From assembly GCA_017469925.1 (NCBI GenBank), contig JAFUFK010000024.1:1-64000 (forward strand): a DNA stretch of 64,000 nt, read 5' to 3'. The DNA comes from Bacteroidaceae bacterium (GTDB taxonomy: Bacteria > Bacteroidota > Bacteroidia > Bacteroidales > Bacteroidaceae). The stretch's first letter is position 1. Each line of letters starts with the position of its first letter. The notes under the pieces are model-generated. The model did not search any database. It was not told where the DNA came from and was given only the letters and a program-made list of their open reading frames with translations. Of the stretch, positions 8,000-16,345 are shown piece by piece. Both the position numbers and the translations under genes were made by a program.

Positions 8000-9355
8000 T
8001 CAGCTGTTGAGCAGTTCGTTGATGAATATCAGGGCAATGGCTATCGGGGCTACCCAGCGCACCAGGAAGAGATAGAGGCGGAAGAAGCGGATGCGCAGGG
8101 CTCCGCGGTTCGTGACCTCGTCATAGACCAACTGGCGGTCGAGCTTCCAACCCACGAAGAGGCAGATGATGATACCGCCCAGGGGCAGGATAATCTTGGC
8201 CGAAACAAAGTCGAAGAGGTCGAACAGGCAGAGACCAAAGATACGGAAGTCGTTCCAGACGCCCATCGACAGGGAGCAGGCCACGCCGAGCAGGATGCAG
8301 CCGAGCGTCACAAGGCAGGCTGCGCGGTGGCGCGACAGGTGCCACTCCTCGTGCAGGTAGGCCGTCACGGGCTCGTGGAGCGAGATGGCGCTGGTCAGTG
8401 CCGAGAGGAGGAGCAGCAGATAGAACAGGCCCGAGAACACGTAGCCTATCAGGGGGACATTGTGGAAGGCAATATTGAAGACATGGGGCAGCGTGATGAA
8501 CACCAGACCGGGACCCTCGCCCGGCTCAACGCCCGGCACGGAGAATACGGCCGGGAAGATGATGAAGCCACAGAGCACGGCCACGCAGGTGTCGATCAGG
8601 CTGACGCTCATGGCCGTCTTGGTCAGGTTGGTATCGGGACCAAAGTACGAAGCGTAGGTACAAAGGCAACCCATCGCCAGGCTCAGCGAATAGAAGGCCT
8701 GGCCGACGGCACTCAGCACCACGGTGGTCGTCACCTTCGAGAAGTCGGGCCGGAGCATGAAGCTCATGCCCTCGGTGAACCCGCTCATCGAGAACGAGCA
8801 TATCACCAGCACGGCAATAATCAGGAGGAGCATGGGCATCATGAGCTTCGAACAGCGTTCGATACCGTTCTGCACACCGCGCACGATGATGACGTGGACC
8901 ATGAGCATGAAGACGACGGCATAGACCACCGGCTCCCAGGGACTGGTGACGAAGTCCTGGAAATAGACCTTATAGTCCTGGTCGGCCGTAAGGTGGTTGG
9001 CAAAGGAGGCCACCGTGTAGTGGAGTGTCCAGCCCGACACGATGATGTAGTAACAGAAGATGAAGAAGGCCACGAAGACGCCCTCGATGCCGCCAATGCG
9101 CCACCAGGTCTTGGGGGCCAACTTGCGGAAGGCCCCGATGGTGTTGGCATGGGTGCTGCGCCCGATGACAAACTCGCTGACCATGACAGGAATGCCGATG
9201 AACAGCACGCAGGCCAGATAAATCAGGATGAAGGCCGCGCCGCCGTTGTTACCAACCTCCGTAGGGAAGCGCCACACGTTGCCCAGCCCCACAGCCGAGC
9301 CGGCGGCGGCCAATACTACACCAATCTTACTACCAAAACTACCTCTATGCGCCAT
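8000..9355 (-). CDS. Sodium-dependent transporter, NSS/SNF family (second copy)
   Basis: Na+-coupled amino acid transporter of 451 residues with about 11-12 membrane segments. The signature of the first segment, GSAVGLGNVWRFPTEVGNN, is at residues 19-37 and is followed by NGGAAF. The family includes LeuT, MhsT and the tryptophan transporter TnaT. The gene overlaps the upstream paralogue by one base (TAATG) and lies upstream of an aromatic amino acid lyase, which suggests an aromatic substrate, but the sequence does not prove that. Confidence 0.9.
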   Translation of the reverse strand: MAHRGSFGSKIGVVLAAAGSAVGLGNVWRFPTEVGNNGGAAFILIYLACVLFIGIPVMVSEFVIGRSTHANTIGAFRKLAPKTWWRIGGIEGVFVAFFIFCYYIIVSGWTLHYTVASFANHLTADQDYKVYFQDFVTSPWEPVVYAVVFMLMVHVIIVRGVQNGIERCSKLMMPMLLLIIAVLVICSFSMSGFTEGMSFMLRPDFSKVTTTVVLSAVGQAFYSLSLAMGCLCTYASYFGPDTNLTKTAMSVSLIDTCVAVLCGFIIFPAVFSVPGVEPGEGPGLVFITLPHVFNIAFHNVPLIGYVFSGLFYLLLLLSALTSAISLHEPVTAYLHEEWHLSRHRAACLVTLGCILLGVACSLSMGVWNDFRIFGLCLFDLFDFVSAKIILPLGGIIICLFVGWKLDRQLVYDEVTNRGALRIRFFRLYLFLVRWVAPIAIALIFINELLNS

Positions 9356-10722
9356 TAGTTTGCAATTTCATTTAGGAATACTATCCCCACCCCGATGGGG
9401 GCCACCCAACGGATGAGGAACAAGAGGATGGGGAGCCCCGGCACCCGCAGCCTGCCTCCGTTGGTCAGTTGGTCAACGACGAAGCGACGGTCGAGATACC
9501 ACTCTACGAACATCGTTATCAGGATACCGCCCAGAGGCATGAGGAACTTGGCCGTCAGGAAGTCGAAGAGGTCGAAGAATCCCCGATGCCATATCTTCAC
9601 CTCGCTCCACGGCCCGAACGACAGGGAACAGGCCGCACCCAGCACGATGCACACCAACGTGACCACCACGGCGGCACGCTGGCGCGAGAGACGGTAGTTC
9701 TCGTGGATGAAGGCCGTGGCTATCTCGTGCATGGAGATGGTGCTCGTCAGGGCTGCCAGAAGCAGCAGCACATAGAACATGCCCGAGAATACGTAACCGA
9801 GAACGGGAAGACCGGCAAATGCTTCGTTGAAGACGTGGGGCAACGTGATATAGACCAAGCCCGGACCCGCATCGGGCGACATGCCCGGCACCGAGAATAC
9901 GGCGGGGAAGATGATGAAGCCACTGAGGATGGCCACCGCGGAGTCGATGATGCAAACGTTCAGGGCCGAAGATACGAGAGGTGTGTCCTGCTTGAAGTAG
10001 GAGGCGTACGTGGCCAGGCAGCCCAATCCCACACTCAGCGAGAAGAAGGCCTGCCCCATGGCCGAGAGCACCACACCAGTGGTCACCTTCGAGAAGTCGG
10101 GACGAAGCAGGAAGCGCAATCCCTCGTCGGCCCCCGGCATGGTGAGCGAACAGCACATGAGCACCACGATGATGAATAGCAAGACGGGCATCATGACCTT
10201 GGAAAAGCGCTCGATGCCGCGCTCCACACCACGCGAAACGACGTAGTGGGTAATCAGCAGGAAGGCCAGCTGATAGACGAGGGGCTTCCAGGGATTCGAG
10301 ACAAAGCGCTGGAAGACTGCACCAAAGTCCTGCCCGGCCGTGAGGCGATTGGCAAACGACTGTACCGTGTAGTGGAGCGTCCAGCCCGCCACCACACTAT
10401 AGAAGGAAAGTACCAGGATGCCACCCAGCACACCCATGAAACCGGCTACAATCCAGGGCTTGCCTGGGGCCAACGTGCGATAGGCACCGACGGTGTTGGC
10501 CTTGCTGCCCCGCCCTATCACAAACTCGGCCAGCATGACCGGCATGGCCAGCAGGAAGACGAAACAGAGATAGACGAGGATGAAAGCCGCCCCACCGTTG
10601 TTGCCAACTTCGGTGGGGAAGCGCCATATATTGCCAAGCCCGACAGCCGAGCCCGCCGAAGCGAGTATCACGCCCAAGCGTGTGCCGAAATTGCCCCGAT
10701 TTGTCGGATTATTTGACTCCAC
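9355..10722 (-). CDS. Sodium-dependent transporter, NSS/SNF family (first copy)
   Basis: Paralogue of the next gene with the same signature GSAVGLGNIWRFPTEVGNN and about 455 residues. A longer frame would begin with TTG at 10779, but the promoter -7 element (TACTTTTG, 10749-10756) lies inside that extension, so the transcript cannot contain it. The GTG at 10722 (protein start VESNNPTNRG), preceded by AAGG, is the first start on the predicted mRNA. First gene of the operon transporter-transporter-HhH-lyase. Confidence 0.88.
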   Translation of the reverse strand: MESNNPTNRGNFGTRLGVILASAGSAVGLGNIWRFPTEVGNNGGAAFILVYLCFVFLLAMPVMLAEFVIGRGSKANTVGAYRTLAPGKPWIVAGFMGVLGGILVLSFYSVVAGWTLHYTVQSFANRLTAGQDFGAVFQRFVSNPWKPLVYQLAFLLITHYVVSRGVERGIERFSKVMMPVLLFIIVVLMCCSLTMPGADEGLRFLLRPDFSKVTTGVVLSAMGQAFFSLSVGLGCLATYASYFKQDTPLVSSALNVCIIDSAVAILSGFIIFPAVFSVPGMSPDAGPGLVYITLPHVFNEAFAGLPVLGYVFSGMFYVLLLLAALTSTISMHEIATAFIHENYRLSRQRAAVVVTLVCIVLGAACSLSFGPWSEVKIWHRGFFDLFDFLTAKFLMPLGGILITMFVEWYLDRRFVVDQLTNGGRLRVPGLPILLFLIRWVAPIGVGIVFLNEIAN

Positions 10723-10748
10723 CTTACAATTGTTAACGAAAAACGGTG

Positions 10749-10780
10749 CAAAAGTACAAAAACTTTCGTAATTTTGCAAT
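10749..10780 (-). promoter_or_regulatory. Promoter of the transporter-lyase operon
   Basis: TACTTTTG at 10749-10756 (minus strand) with ATTG at 10777-10780, spacing 20 bp. It is interleaved with the promoter of the divergent VanZ gene. Confidence 0.65.
10769..10776 (+). promoter_or_regulatory. -7 element of the VanZ-like gene
   Basis: TAATTTTG on the plus strand. The start site would be near 10781, about 12 nt before the ATG at 10794. It sits within the opposing promoter's spacer. Confidence 0.5.
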
Positions 10781-10793
10781 AAAATACGCGACT

Positions 10794-11219
10794 ATGAAAG
10801 CATCCTACCTGAAAAGATACCCTTTGAGCCATTTTGTGGCCGCAGTCGTCATCATACTCTCGCTGGCTCCCATCCCCGAAATGCCCCAGTTGGCCGACAT
10901 CGGTTTGCTCGACAAATGGGTACATTTCGTCATGTACGGTGGCCTGTGCCTGGTCATCTGGTGGGAGTATTGGCGACAGCACAAAACGATAGACTGGCTA
11001 CACGCCGCCATTGGGGCCATCGTGTTGCCAGCCTTGTTGGGTGGACTCCTGGAGTTGGGCCAGGCCTATCTCACGACCGTTCGCTCGGGCGATTGGCTCG
11101 ACTTCGTGGCCAACTGCATCGGCGTCCTGCTGGGAGCGCTGGTCGGCTATGCTATAGTCCCCAGAGTTTGTAGGGGTTGGCCCTCAGGTGGCCGTTGTAG
11201 TAACGACGGTCGCCAGTGA
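10794..11219 (+). CDS. VanZ-like family membrane protein
   Basis: A 141-residue protein with four predicted membrane segments and VanZ-type features: DKWVHFVMYGGLCLVIWW near the middle and SGDWLDFVANCIGVLLG at the C-terminal side. VanZ of enterococci gives low-level teicoplanin resistance, but most bacterial homologues have no known role. The ATG at 10794 is chosen because the upstream part of the frame overlaps the promoter. The last 68 bp overlap the convergent CYTH gene. Confidence 0.8.
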   Translation: MKASYLKRYPLSHFVAAVVIILSLAPIPEMPQLADIGLLDKWVHFVMYGGLCLVIWWEYWRQHKTIDWLHAAIGAIVLPALLGGLLELGQAYLTTVRSGDWLDFVANCIGVLLGALVGYAIVPRVCRGWPSGGRCSNDGRQ

Positions 11220-11631
11220 CCTCTCGCCCGATGAAATCGGGCTTTTCGAACGTTTCCTGCTCGCTCCCCAGTTCTATCTCGGCCATGACGAGGCCGTCGT
11301 TGTCGCCGTGGAACTCATCGACCTCCCACGTGTGTCGGCCGTCGGGGCTCTTTACGAGATAGCGATGCTTGTCGATGATGCCCGGCTCGCACAGTTCCAA
11401 GAGGTCGCGTGCGTCGGAGGGCGCTATCTCGGTCTCGAACTCATAACGCGACAGACCAGCCCGTCCGGCTGGTCCCTTGATGGTCAGGTAGGCCCGGTCG
11501 TCGCGAATGCGAATGCGCACGGTGCGCCCGGGCTTTGTCCCGATGTAGCCCTGCCGGATGTGGCTCGAGGCATACGCCTGCGCCTTGAAGTCGCCCTCGA
11601 CGAGGAACTTCCGTTCTATCTCCTGTGCCAC
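11152..11631 (-). CDS. CYTH domain protein (probable inorganic triphosphatase)
   Basis: A 159-residue single-domain protein that opens with the CYTH signature EIERKFLV (ExExK at 4-8) and continues with alternating charged strands (TVRIRIRDDRAYLTIKG, EVDEFHG, MAEIELGSE) typical of the triphosphate tunnel fold. Family members hydrolyse inorganic tripolyphosphate or, rarely, act as class IV adenylate cyclases; the short stand-alone form favours triphosphatase. The start is GTG at 11631. It follows the small membrane protein gene by 6 bp. Confidence 0.88.
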   Translation of the reverse strand: MAQEIERKFLVEGDFKAQAYASSHIRQGYIGTKPGRTVRIRIRDDRAYLTIKGPAGRAGLSRYEFETEIAPSDARDLLELCEPGIIDKHRYLVKSPDGRHTWEVDEFHGDNDGLVMAEIELGSEQETFEKPDFIGREVTGDRRYYNGHLRANPYKLWGL

Positions 11632-11637
11632 GGGCGC

Positions 11638-11787
11638 TTACATCATGGTCAACAGGGCCACCAGGATGACGCCCAGTACAACCAAGCCAATGATGATGCC
11701 ACGAATCACGTTGCGGGCCTGTGCCTCTTCCTTTGCGGCGTGGCGGGCGGCCTTCTTCTTGCGGTTTTCTTTCTTAATGCTGCTCAT
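11638..11787 (-). CDS. Small basic single-pass membrane protein
   Basis: 49 residues: a lysine/arginine-rich start (SSIKKENRKKKAARHAAKEE) followed by one hydrophobic helix (IRGIIIGLVVLGVILVALL) that ends the protein. The layout is that of a tail-anchored or N-in membrane peptide. No known function. A longer frame running up to 12291 only shadows prfB; the ATG at 11787 gives the plausible gene. It sits between prfB and the CYTH gene, 6 bp from the latter. Confidence 0.7.
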   Translation of the reverse strand: MSSIKKENRKKKAARHAAKEEAQARNVIRGIIIGLVVLGVILVALLTMM

Positions 11788-11812
11788 AGTAGTTTTAGAT
11801 ATTTCGGTATTA

Positions 11813-11846
11813 CGATATAACGATATAACGGGATAACGGGATAGCG
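11813..11846. repeat. 8-bp tandem repeat ACGATATA / ACGGGATA
   Basis: Two ACGATATA units are followed by two ACGGGATA units between prfB and the small membrane gene. A similar motif (CATAACGATATAAC) occurs at 37150-37163 between murE and mraY. Confidence 0.65.
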
Positions 11847-11873
11847 TGCACGACGCCACAGCGCCCTTGTGGA

Positions 11874-12992
11874 CTACTCGGCGGCCTCCCCGCCGAACTC
11901 CATGAGGTAGGCCTTGATGAAGGCATCGATCTTGCCATCCATCACGCCTCCGACGTCGCTGGTCTGGTAGCCGGTGCGGTGGTCCTTCACGCGGCGGTCG
12001 TCGAAGACGTAACTGCGAATCTGGCTGCCCCACTCTATCTTCTTCTTGCCGGCCTCCACCTTGGCCTGCTCCTGCATGCGGTGCTGCAACTCCTTGTCGT
12101 AGAGCATCGAGCGCAGGAGGCGCAGGGCGTTCTCCTTGTTCTTGGGCTGGTCGCGCGTCTCGGTGTTCTCGATGAGGATTTCCTCCTCCTCGCCCGTGTA
12201 GGGGTCCTTGTACTGATAGCGCAGGCGCACGCCCGACTCCACCTTGTTGACGTTCTGTCCACCGGCTCCGCTGGAGCGGAAGGTGTCCCACGAGATGCGG
12301 GCCTGCTCGATGTTGACCTCTATCGAGTCATCGACCAGGGGGGTGACGAAGACCGAGGCGAACGAGGTCATGCGCTTGCCCTGTGCATTGTAGGGCGATA
12401 CGCGCACGAGGCGGTGGACGCCGTTCTCGCTCTTCAGGTATCCGTAGGCAAACTCGCCCATAATCTCGAGCGTACAGGTCTTGATGCCCGCGTCGTCGCC
12501 GTCGAGCACGTTGCTGACGGTGCACTTGTAGCCGCCGGCTTCGGCCCAGCGCATATACATGCGCATGAGCATCTGTGCCCAGTCCTGTGCCTCGGTGCCG
12601 CCGGCGCCGGCATTGATTTTCAGCACGGCATCCATCGAGTCCTCTTCGCGGCGGAGCATGTTCTTCAGTTCCAGGTCCTCGATGGCACTGAGGGCACGGC
12701 CGTAGAGTTCATCGACCTCCTCCTCGGTGACGAGTTCTTCCCGGTGGTACTCGAAGGCGAGGTCCAGTTCGTCGGCCAGGGCCTTCACCTGGTTGTAGCC
12801 CTTTATCCACTTCTCCAGTCCCTTGACGAGTTTCATCTGTGCCTCGGCCCGCTTCTGATCGTCCCAAAAGCCGGGGGCCTGCGTGCGCAGTTGCTCCTCC
12901 TCAAGTTGTATTTGCTTTGCGTCTATGTTCAGATAGCGGTGAAGCGCCTCGGTGCGGTCCTTCACCTCTTTCAGTTGTTCTTGTGTAATCAT
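11874..12992 (-). CDS. prfB: Peptide chain release factor 2
   Basis: Terminates translation at UGA and UAA. The GGQ motif that triggers peptide release is at 244-246 (SGAGGQNVNK); the stop-codon reading loop is SPY at 199-201, the Bacteroidota version of SPF. The frame is continuous through EALHRYLNIDAK, where many bacteria have the autoregulatory +1 frameshift, so this copy lacks programmed frameshifting. Its ATG overlaps the stop of the acyl-CoA ligase gene by one base. Confidence 0.96.
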   Translation of the reverse strand: MITQEQLKEVKDRTEALHRYLNIDAKQIQLEEEQLRTQAPGFWDDQKRAEAQMKLVKGLEKWIKGYNQVKALADELDLAFEYHREELVTEEEVDELYGRALSAIEDLELKNMLRREEDSMDAVLKINAGAGGTEAQDWAQMLMRMYMRWAEAGGYKCTVSNVLDGDDAGIKTCTLEIMGEFAYGYLKSENGVHRLVRVSPYNAQGKRMTSFASVFVTPLVDDSIEVNIEQARISWDTFRSSGAGGQNVNKVESGVRLRYQYKDPYTGEEEEILIENTETRDQPKNKENALRLLRSMLYDKELQHRMQEQAKVEAGKKKIEWGSQIRSYVFDDRRVKDHRTGYQTSDVGGVMDGKIDAFIKAYLMEFGGEAAE

Positions 12993-14800
12993 TACTCTTC
13001 GTACATTTTCTCAATCTCTTTCTTGTAGTTTTCATAGACCACGGGGCGCTTCACCTTCAGGGTGTTGGTCAGTTCGCCCTTCTCCAGGCTGAACGGCTCG
13101 GGCAGCAGGGTGATGCGCTTCACCTGTTCGTAGTGGGCGAGTTCCTGCTGGAGGGTCTCGATGCGGTACATCACGAACTTCACCACCTCGGGATGCTGGC
13201 ACAGTTCGGCGCGGTCCTTGAACGCAATCTTGTGGTCCCGGGCCCACTGTTCCAGTATGGCATAGTCGGGGATGATGAGGGCCGAGACGAACTTGTGTTG
13301 GTCGGCGATGAGGACGGCCTGGTCGATGTAGCGGTCAACCACCAGTTTCGTCTCTATCATCTGCGGGGCTATGTACTTGCCGTTGCTGGTCTTGAAGAGG
13401 TCCTTGATGCGGTCGGTCAGGAACAGTTCGCCGTCCTTCATGTATCCGGCGTCGCCCGTGTGGAACCAGCCTTCGTCGTCGATGACGTTGGCCGTCACCT
13501 CGGCCTTGCGGAAGTATCCCTTCGTGATGGTATCGCCCTTGAGCAGTATCTCGCTGTTCTCGCCAATCTTCACCTGCACGCCGGGCAGCAGGCGGCCTAC
13601 CGACCCGAGGGTGATGGGCTCATCGACGTGGTCGCACGACACGGTGGCCGTGGACTCCGTCAGTCCGTAGCCCACTATCATGCCGATGCCGGCGGCATGG
13701 ACGAACTCTTCGACCTCCACGGGCACGGCAGCACCGGCCGTGGGGAAGAAGTTCTGGCGCTCCAGGCCCAGGTTCTTGAGCAGGAGGGCGATGACGGTCT
13801 TCTCGTAGAACTTGTACTTCAGTTTCAGGCCCAGAGGGGGTTCTTGCTGGCGCATGCGGTAGCGGACGTTGTACTCCTTGCCCACGCGCAGGGCGTCGAG
13901 CATCAGCGTGCGCTGTACGGCGCTGCTGTTTTGTATCTTCTCCTGCACTCCGGCATAGACCTTCTCCCAGAAGCGGGGGACGGCGGCCATGCAGGTCGGG
14001 TGCACCTCGAGCATCGACTGCAGGACGTCCTGCGGCCGGAGGTTCACGGCCAACGTACAGCCCTTGCAGATGCAATAGTAGCTCCAGGCGCGCTCGAAGA
14101 TGTGGGTAAAGGGCAGGAAACACATGATGACGTCCTTCTCCGTCAGCGGCAAGACGTCCCTGTGGCCACGGAAGGCGGCGGCATACTGGCGGTGGGTCTG
14201 CATGACGCCCTTCGAGAGGCCCGTCGTACCGCTCGTGTAGAGGATGTTGGCCAGGTCGTCGGGCTGCAGTTCGTCGCTGCGCTTCTCCACCTCTTCCTGA
14301 TGGGGATGCTCCTCGCCCAGGCGCAGGAACTCGTCGAAGTATATGCTCGTCTGGTCCTGCGGGTTCTTCTTCACCTTCGGGTCGAAGATGATGAGTTGCT
14401 TGACGTGCGGCTCAATCTGCATCACGCGCAGGGCCGTGTCGTACTGGAACTGCTCGCCCACGAAGATGAAGCGCACGTTGGCATCCGAGACCATGTAGCG
14501 CACCTGCTGCTCGCTGCTCGTGGCATAGAAGGGGATGGTGACGGCCCTCACGCCATAGGCCCCGTAGTCGCAGAACATACACTCGGGCTTGTTCTGCGAG
14601 AAGACGGCTACCTTCTCCTGCACCTCCACGCCTATCTCGATGAGGGCGTTGCTTACGAGCCGCACCTTACGCGAGAACTCGTTCCATGAGATGTCACACC
14701 ACTTTCCGAGGTCATAATCCCGGTACATCATGGCCACGCGGTCGCCGTAGTGCTCTGCCTGAGAGTGAATCAAACGGCACAAAGGAGTTTCGTTGAGCAT
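12992..14800 (-). CDS. Long-chain fatty acid-CoA ligase (AMP-forming)
   Basis: Activates fatty acids through an acyl-adenylate to acyl-CoA. The AMP-binding signature ILYTSGTTGLSKGVM is at 186-200, followed by FLPFTHIFER, GYGLTES and the C-terminal GWFHTGDAGY and DRIKDLFKTSNGKYIAPQ segments. The 602 residues and motif wording match the FAA1-type ligases of Bacteroidota. Co-transcribed with prfB. Confidence 0.93.
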   Translation of the reverse strand: MLNETPLCRLIHSQAEHYGDRVAMMYRDYDLGKWCDISWNEFSRKVRLVSNALIEIGVEVQEKVAVFSQNKPECMFCDYGAYGVRAVTIPFYATSSEQQVRYMVSDANVRFIFVGEQFQYDTALRVMQIEPHVKQLIIFDPKVKKNPQDQTSIYFDEFLRLGEEHPHQEEVEKRSDELQPDDLANILYTSGTTGLSKGVMQTHRQYAAAFRGHRDVLPLTEKDVIMCFLPFTHIFERAWSYYCICKGCTLAVNLRPQDVLQSMLEVHPTCMAAVPRFWEKVYAGVQEKIQNSSAVQRTLMLDALRVGKEYNVRYRMRQQEPPLGLKLKYKFYEKTVIALLLKNLGLERQNFFPTAGAAVPVEVEEFVHAAGIGMIVGYGLTESTATVSCDHVDEPITLGSVGRLLPGVQVKIGENSEILLKGDTITKGYFRKAEVTANVIDDEGWFHTGDAGYMKDGELFLTDRIKDLFKTSNGKYIAPQMIETKLVVDRYIDQAVLIADQHKFVSALIIPDYAILEQWARDHKIAFKDRAELCQHPEVVKFVMYRIETLQQELAHYEQVKRITLLPEPFSLEKGELTNTLKVKRPVVYENYKKEIEKMYEE

Positions 14801-14824
14801 AGTCGTCCTAATTTAAGTTCCATG

Positions 14825-14855
14825 CAAAGTTACAAAAAAACGAGAGCAGAACAAA
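14825..14855 (-). promoter_or_regulatory. Promoter of the acyl-CoA ligase-prfB operon
   Basis: TAACTTTG at 14825-14832 and TTTG at 14852-14855 on the minus strand, spacing 19 bp. The start site would be near 14820, about 20 nt before the ATG. Confidence 0.75.
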
Positions 14856-14973
14856 GAAATTACATTTCTTTTTATGCCGGAACAGGAAAATACGAGACAG
14901 GCATCTCGCGGCGATTGCTTTTGTAAACATTTTTGAAGATTGCGGGAGGGAGGCCCTGGAACCCCCTGCCGGA

Positions 14974-15065
14974 GGTTAATATAACTTACGGCCAGAGGTT
15001 GACATAACTTATCGCCATCGGTTAACATAACTTACGGCCGCAGGTTAATATAACATAAAACGGCA
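14974..15065. repeat. Array of four 23-bp GGTTAAnATAACTT units
   Basis: Units start at 14974, 14997, 15020 and 15043, exactly 23 bp apart. The core GGTTAACATAACTTACGGC is quasi-palindromic. The same family occurs at 31819-31910. The rest of 14801-15259 holds the flanking promoters and GC-rich DNA without a convincing gene. Confidence 0.85.
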
Positions 15066-15234
15066 CGTTCCGGGGGCGCGCGGAAAACGTCCGTAACCGT
15101 CTGCCTTACAGGCGGTTACAGACAAATTTACGACAACGGGGAGGGAGGGCGCCGACACCCGCCTCGGGCGGAAGGCCCGAGACGGACGAGGGAGAAAATG
15201 TAAGGAAAAAGGTGTGGGAATCCAAATTATTTCT

Positions 15235-15242
15235 TACCTTTG
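15235..15242 (+). promoter_or_regulatory. -7 element of the M20 peptidase gene
   Basis: TACCTTTG followed after 17 bp by the ATG at 15260. The implied leader is only about 13 nt. No clear -33 element is seen. Confidence 0.6.
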
Positions 15243-15259
15243 TCCAAAAATCAGCGACT

Positions 15260-16345
15260 ATGAACACGGAACAACTGACACAGGAGGCCATTGCCCTGCT
15301 CGGGCGACTGATAGAGACACCACGCATAAGCCGCGAGGAAGGGGCCGCGGCCGACCTGCTCGCACGATGGATGACGGAGCGCGGCATGGCCCCCCGGCGC
15401 GAGGGGAACAACCTCTGGTGCCTATCGCCCGACTACCAGACGGAGCGCCCCACCCTGCTGCTCTGTGCCCACATCGATACGGTGCGCCCCGTCAGTGGCT
15501 GGAAGCGCAATCCGCACCAGGCCACCGTGGAGGGCGAATGCCTCTACGGACTGGGGGCAAACGACGACGGGGCCTCGCTGGTCTGCCTGCTACAGGTGTT
15601 CCGCCAGTTGCAAGGAATGGAGCGCGACCACAACCTCGTCTTCCTGGCCACCGCCGAGGAGGAGGTGAGCGGAAGGAACGGCATCGAGCGCGCCCTGCCC
15701 CTGCTGCCCGCGATTGACGTGGCGCTGGTGGGCGAGCCTACGGGCATGCAACCCGCCATCGCCGAGAAGGGGCTGATGGTGCTCGACTGCACAGCCGCCG
15801 GACGGGCCGGACATGCCGCACGCGACGAGGGCGACAACGCCATCTATCGCGCCCTCGACGACATCCAGTGGATTCGCTCGACACAGTTCCCCGAGGTCAG
15901 TCCGCTGCTGGGCCCGACGAAGATGACCGTGACCGTCATCGGCGCCGGCACACAACACAACGTGGTGCCCGACCGCTGTTCGTTCATCGTCGATGTGCGC
16001 ACCAACGAACTGCACTCCAACGAGGACATATATAATAGGATACGCGCGCACGTAAAGAGCGAAGTCGTAGCGCGCAGCTTCCGACTCGGCTCAAGCCGCA
16101 TCGCTACGGACCACCCCCTGGTCCGCCGGGCCGTTGCCCTTGGGCGCACCCCCTACGGCAGCCCGACGCTGAGCGACCAGTCGCTGCTCCGCTGTCCCAG
16201 TCTGAAGATGGGACCCGGAGAGAGCAGTCGCAGCCATACGGCCGACGAATACATCGAACTTAGTGAAATCCGGCAGGGTATCGAGTTCTACCTCGCACTG
16301 CTCACCGACCTGCGCCTCAACGCCCAATCCACGCCTCGGGATTGA
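15260..16345 (+). CDS. argE: M20 family metallopeptidase, acetylornithine deacetylase-like
   Basis: Zinc hydrolase of 361 residues. Metal and catalytic motifs are present: HID (71-73), GANDDGASL (99-107), the general base pair in TAEEEVSG (131-138) and GEPT (158-161). The length and wording (LCAHIDTV, GRAGHAARDEGDNAIYRA) match the Bacteroidota ArgE-like enzymes that deacylate acetyl- or succinyl-ornithine in arginine synthesis; a general dipeptidase role cannot be excluded. The ATG at 15260 is used since the frame further upstream overlaps the promoter. The 3' end overlaps the convergent envC gene by 29 bp. Confidence 0.85.
   Translation: MNTEQLTQEAIALLGRLIETPRISREEGAAADLLARWMTERGMAPRREGNNLWCLSPDYQTERPTLLLCAHIDTVRPVSGWKRNPHQATVEGECLYGLGANDDGASLVCLLQVFRQLQGMERDHNLVFLATAEEEVSGRNGIERALPLLPAIDVALVGEPTGMQPAIAEKGLMVLDCTAAGRAGHAARDEGDNAIYRALDDIQWIRSTQFPEVSPLLGPTKMTVTVIGAGTQHNVVPDRCSFIVDVRTNELHSNEDIYNRIRAHVKSEVVARSFRLGSSRIATDHPLVRRAVALGRTPYGSPTLSDQSLLRCPSLKMGPGESSRSHTADEYIELSEIRQGIEFYLALLTDLRLNAQSTPRD

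Noticed and set aside
10723-10779. N-terminal extension of the first sodium symporter from TTG
   Set aside because: The extension contains the operon's own -7 box, so it would not be transcribed.
11788-12291. Long 217-residue form of the small membrane protein
   Set aside because: The N-terminal part lies in prfB in another frame and is low-complexity; only the last 49 codons look like a gene.
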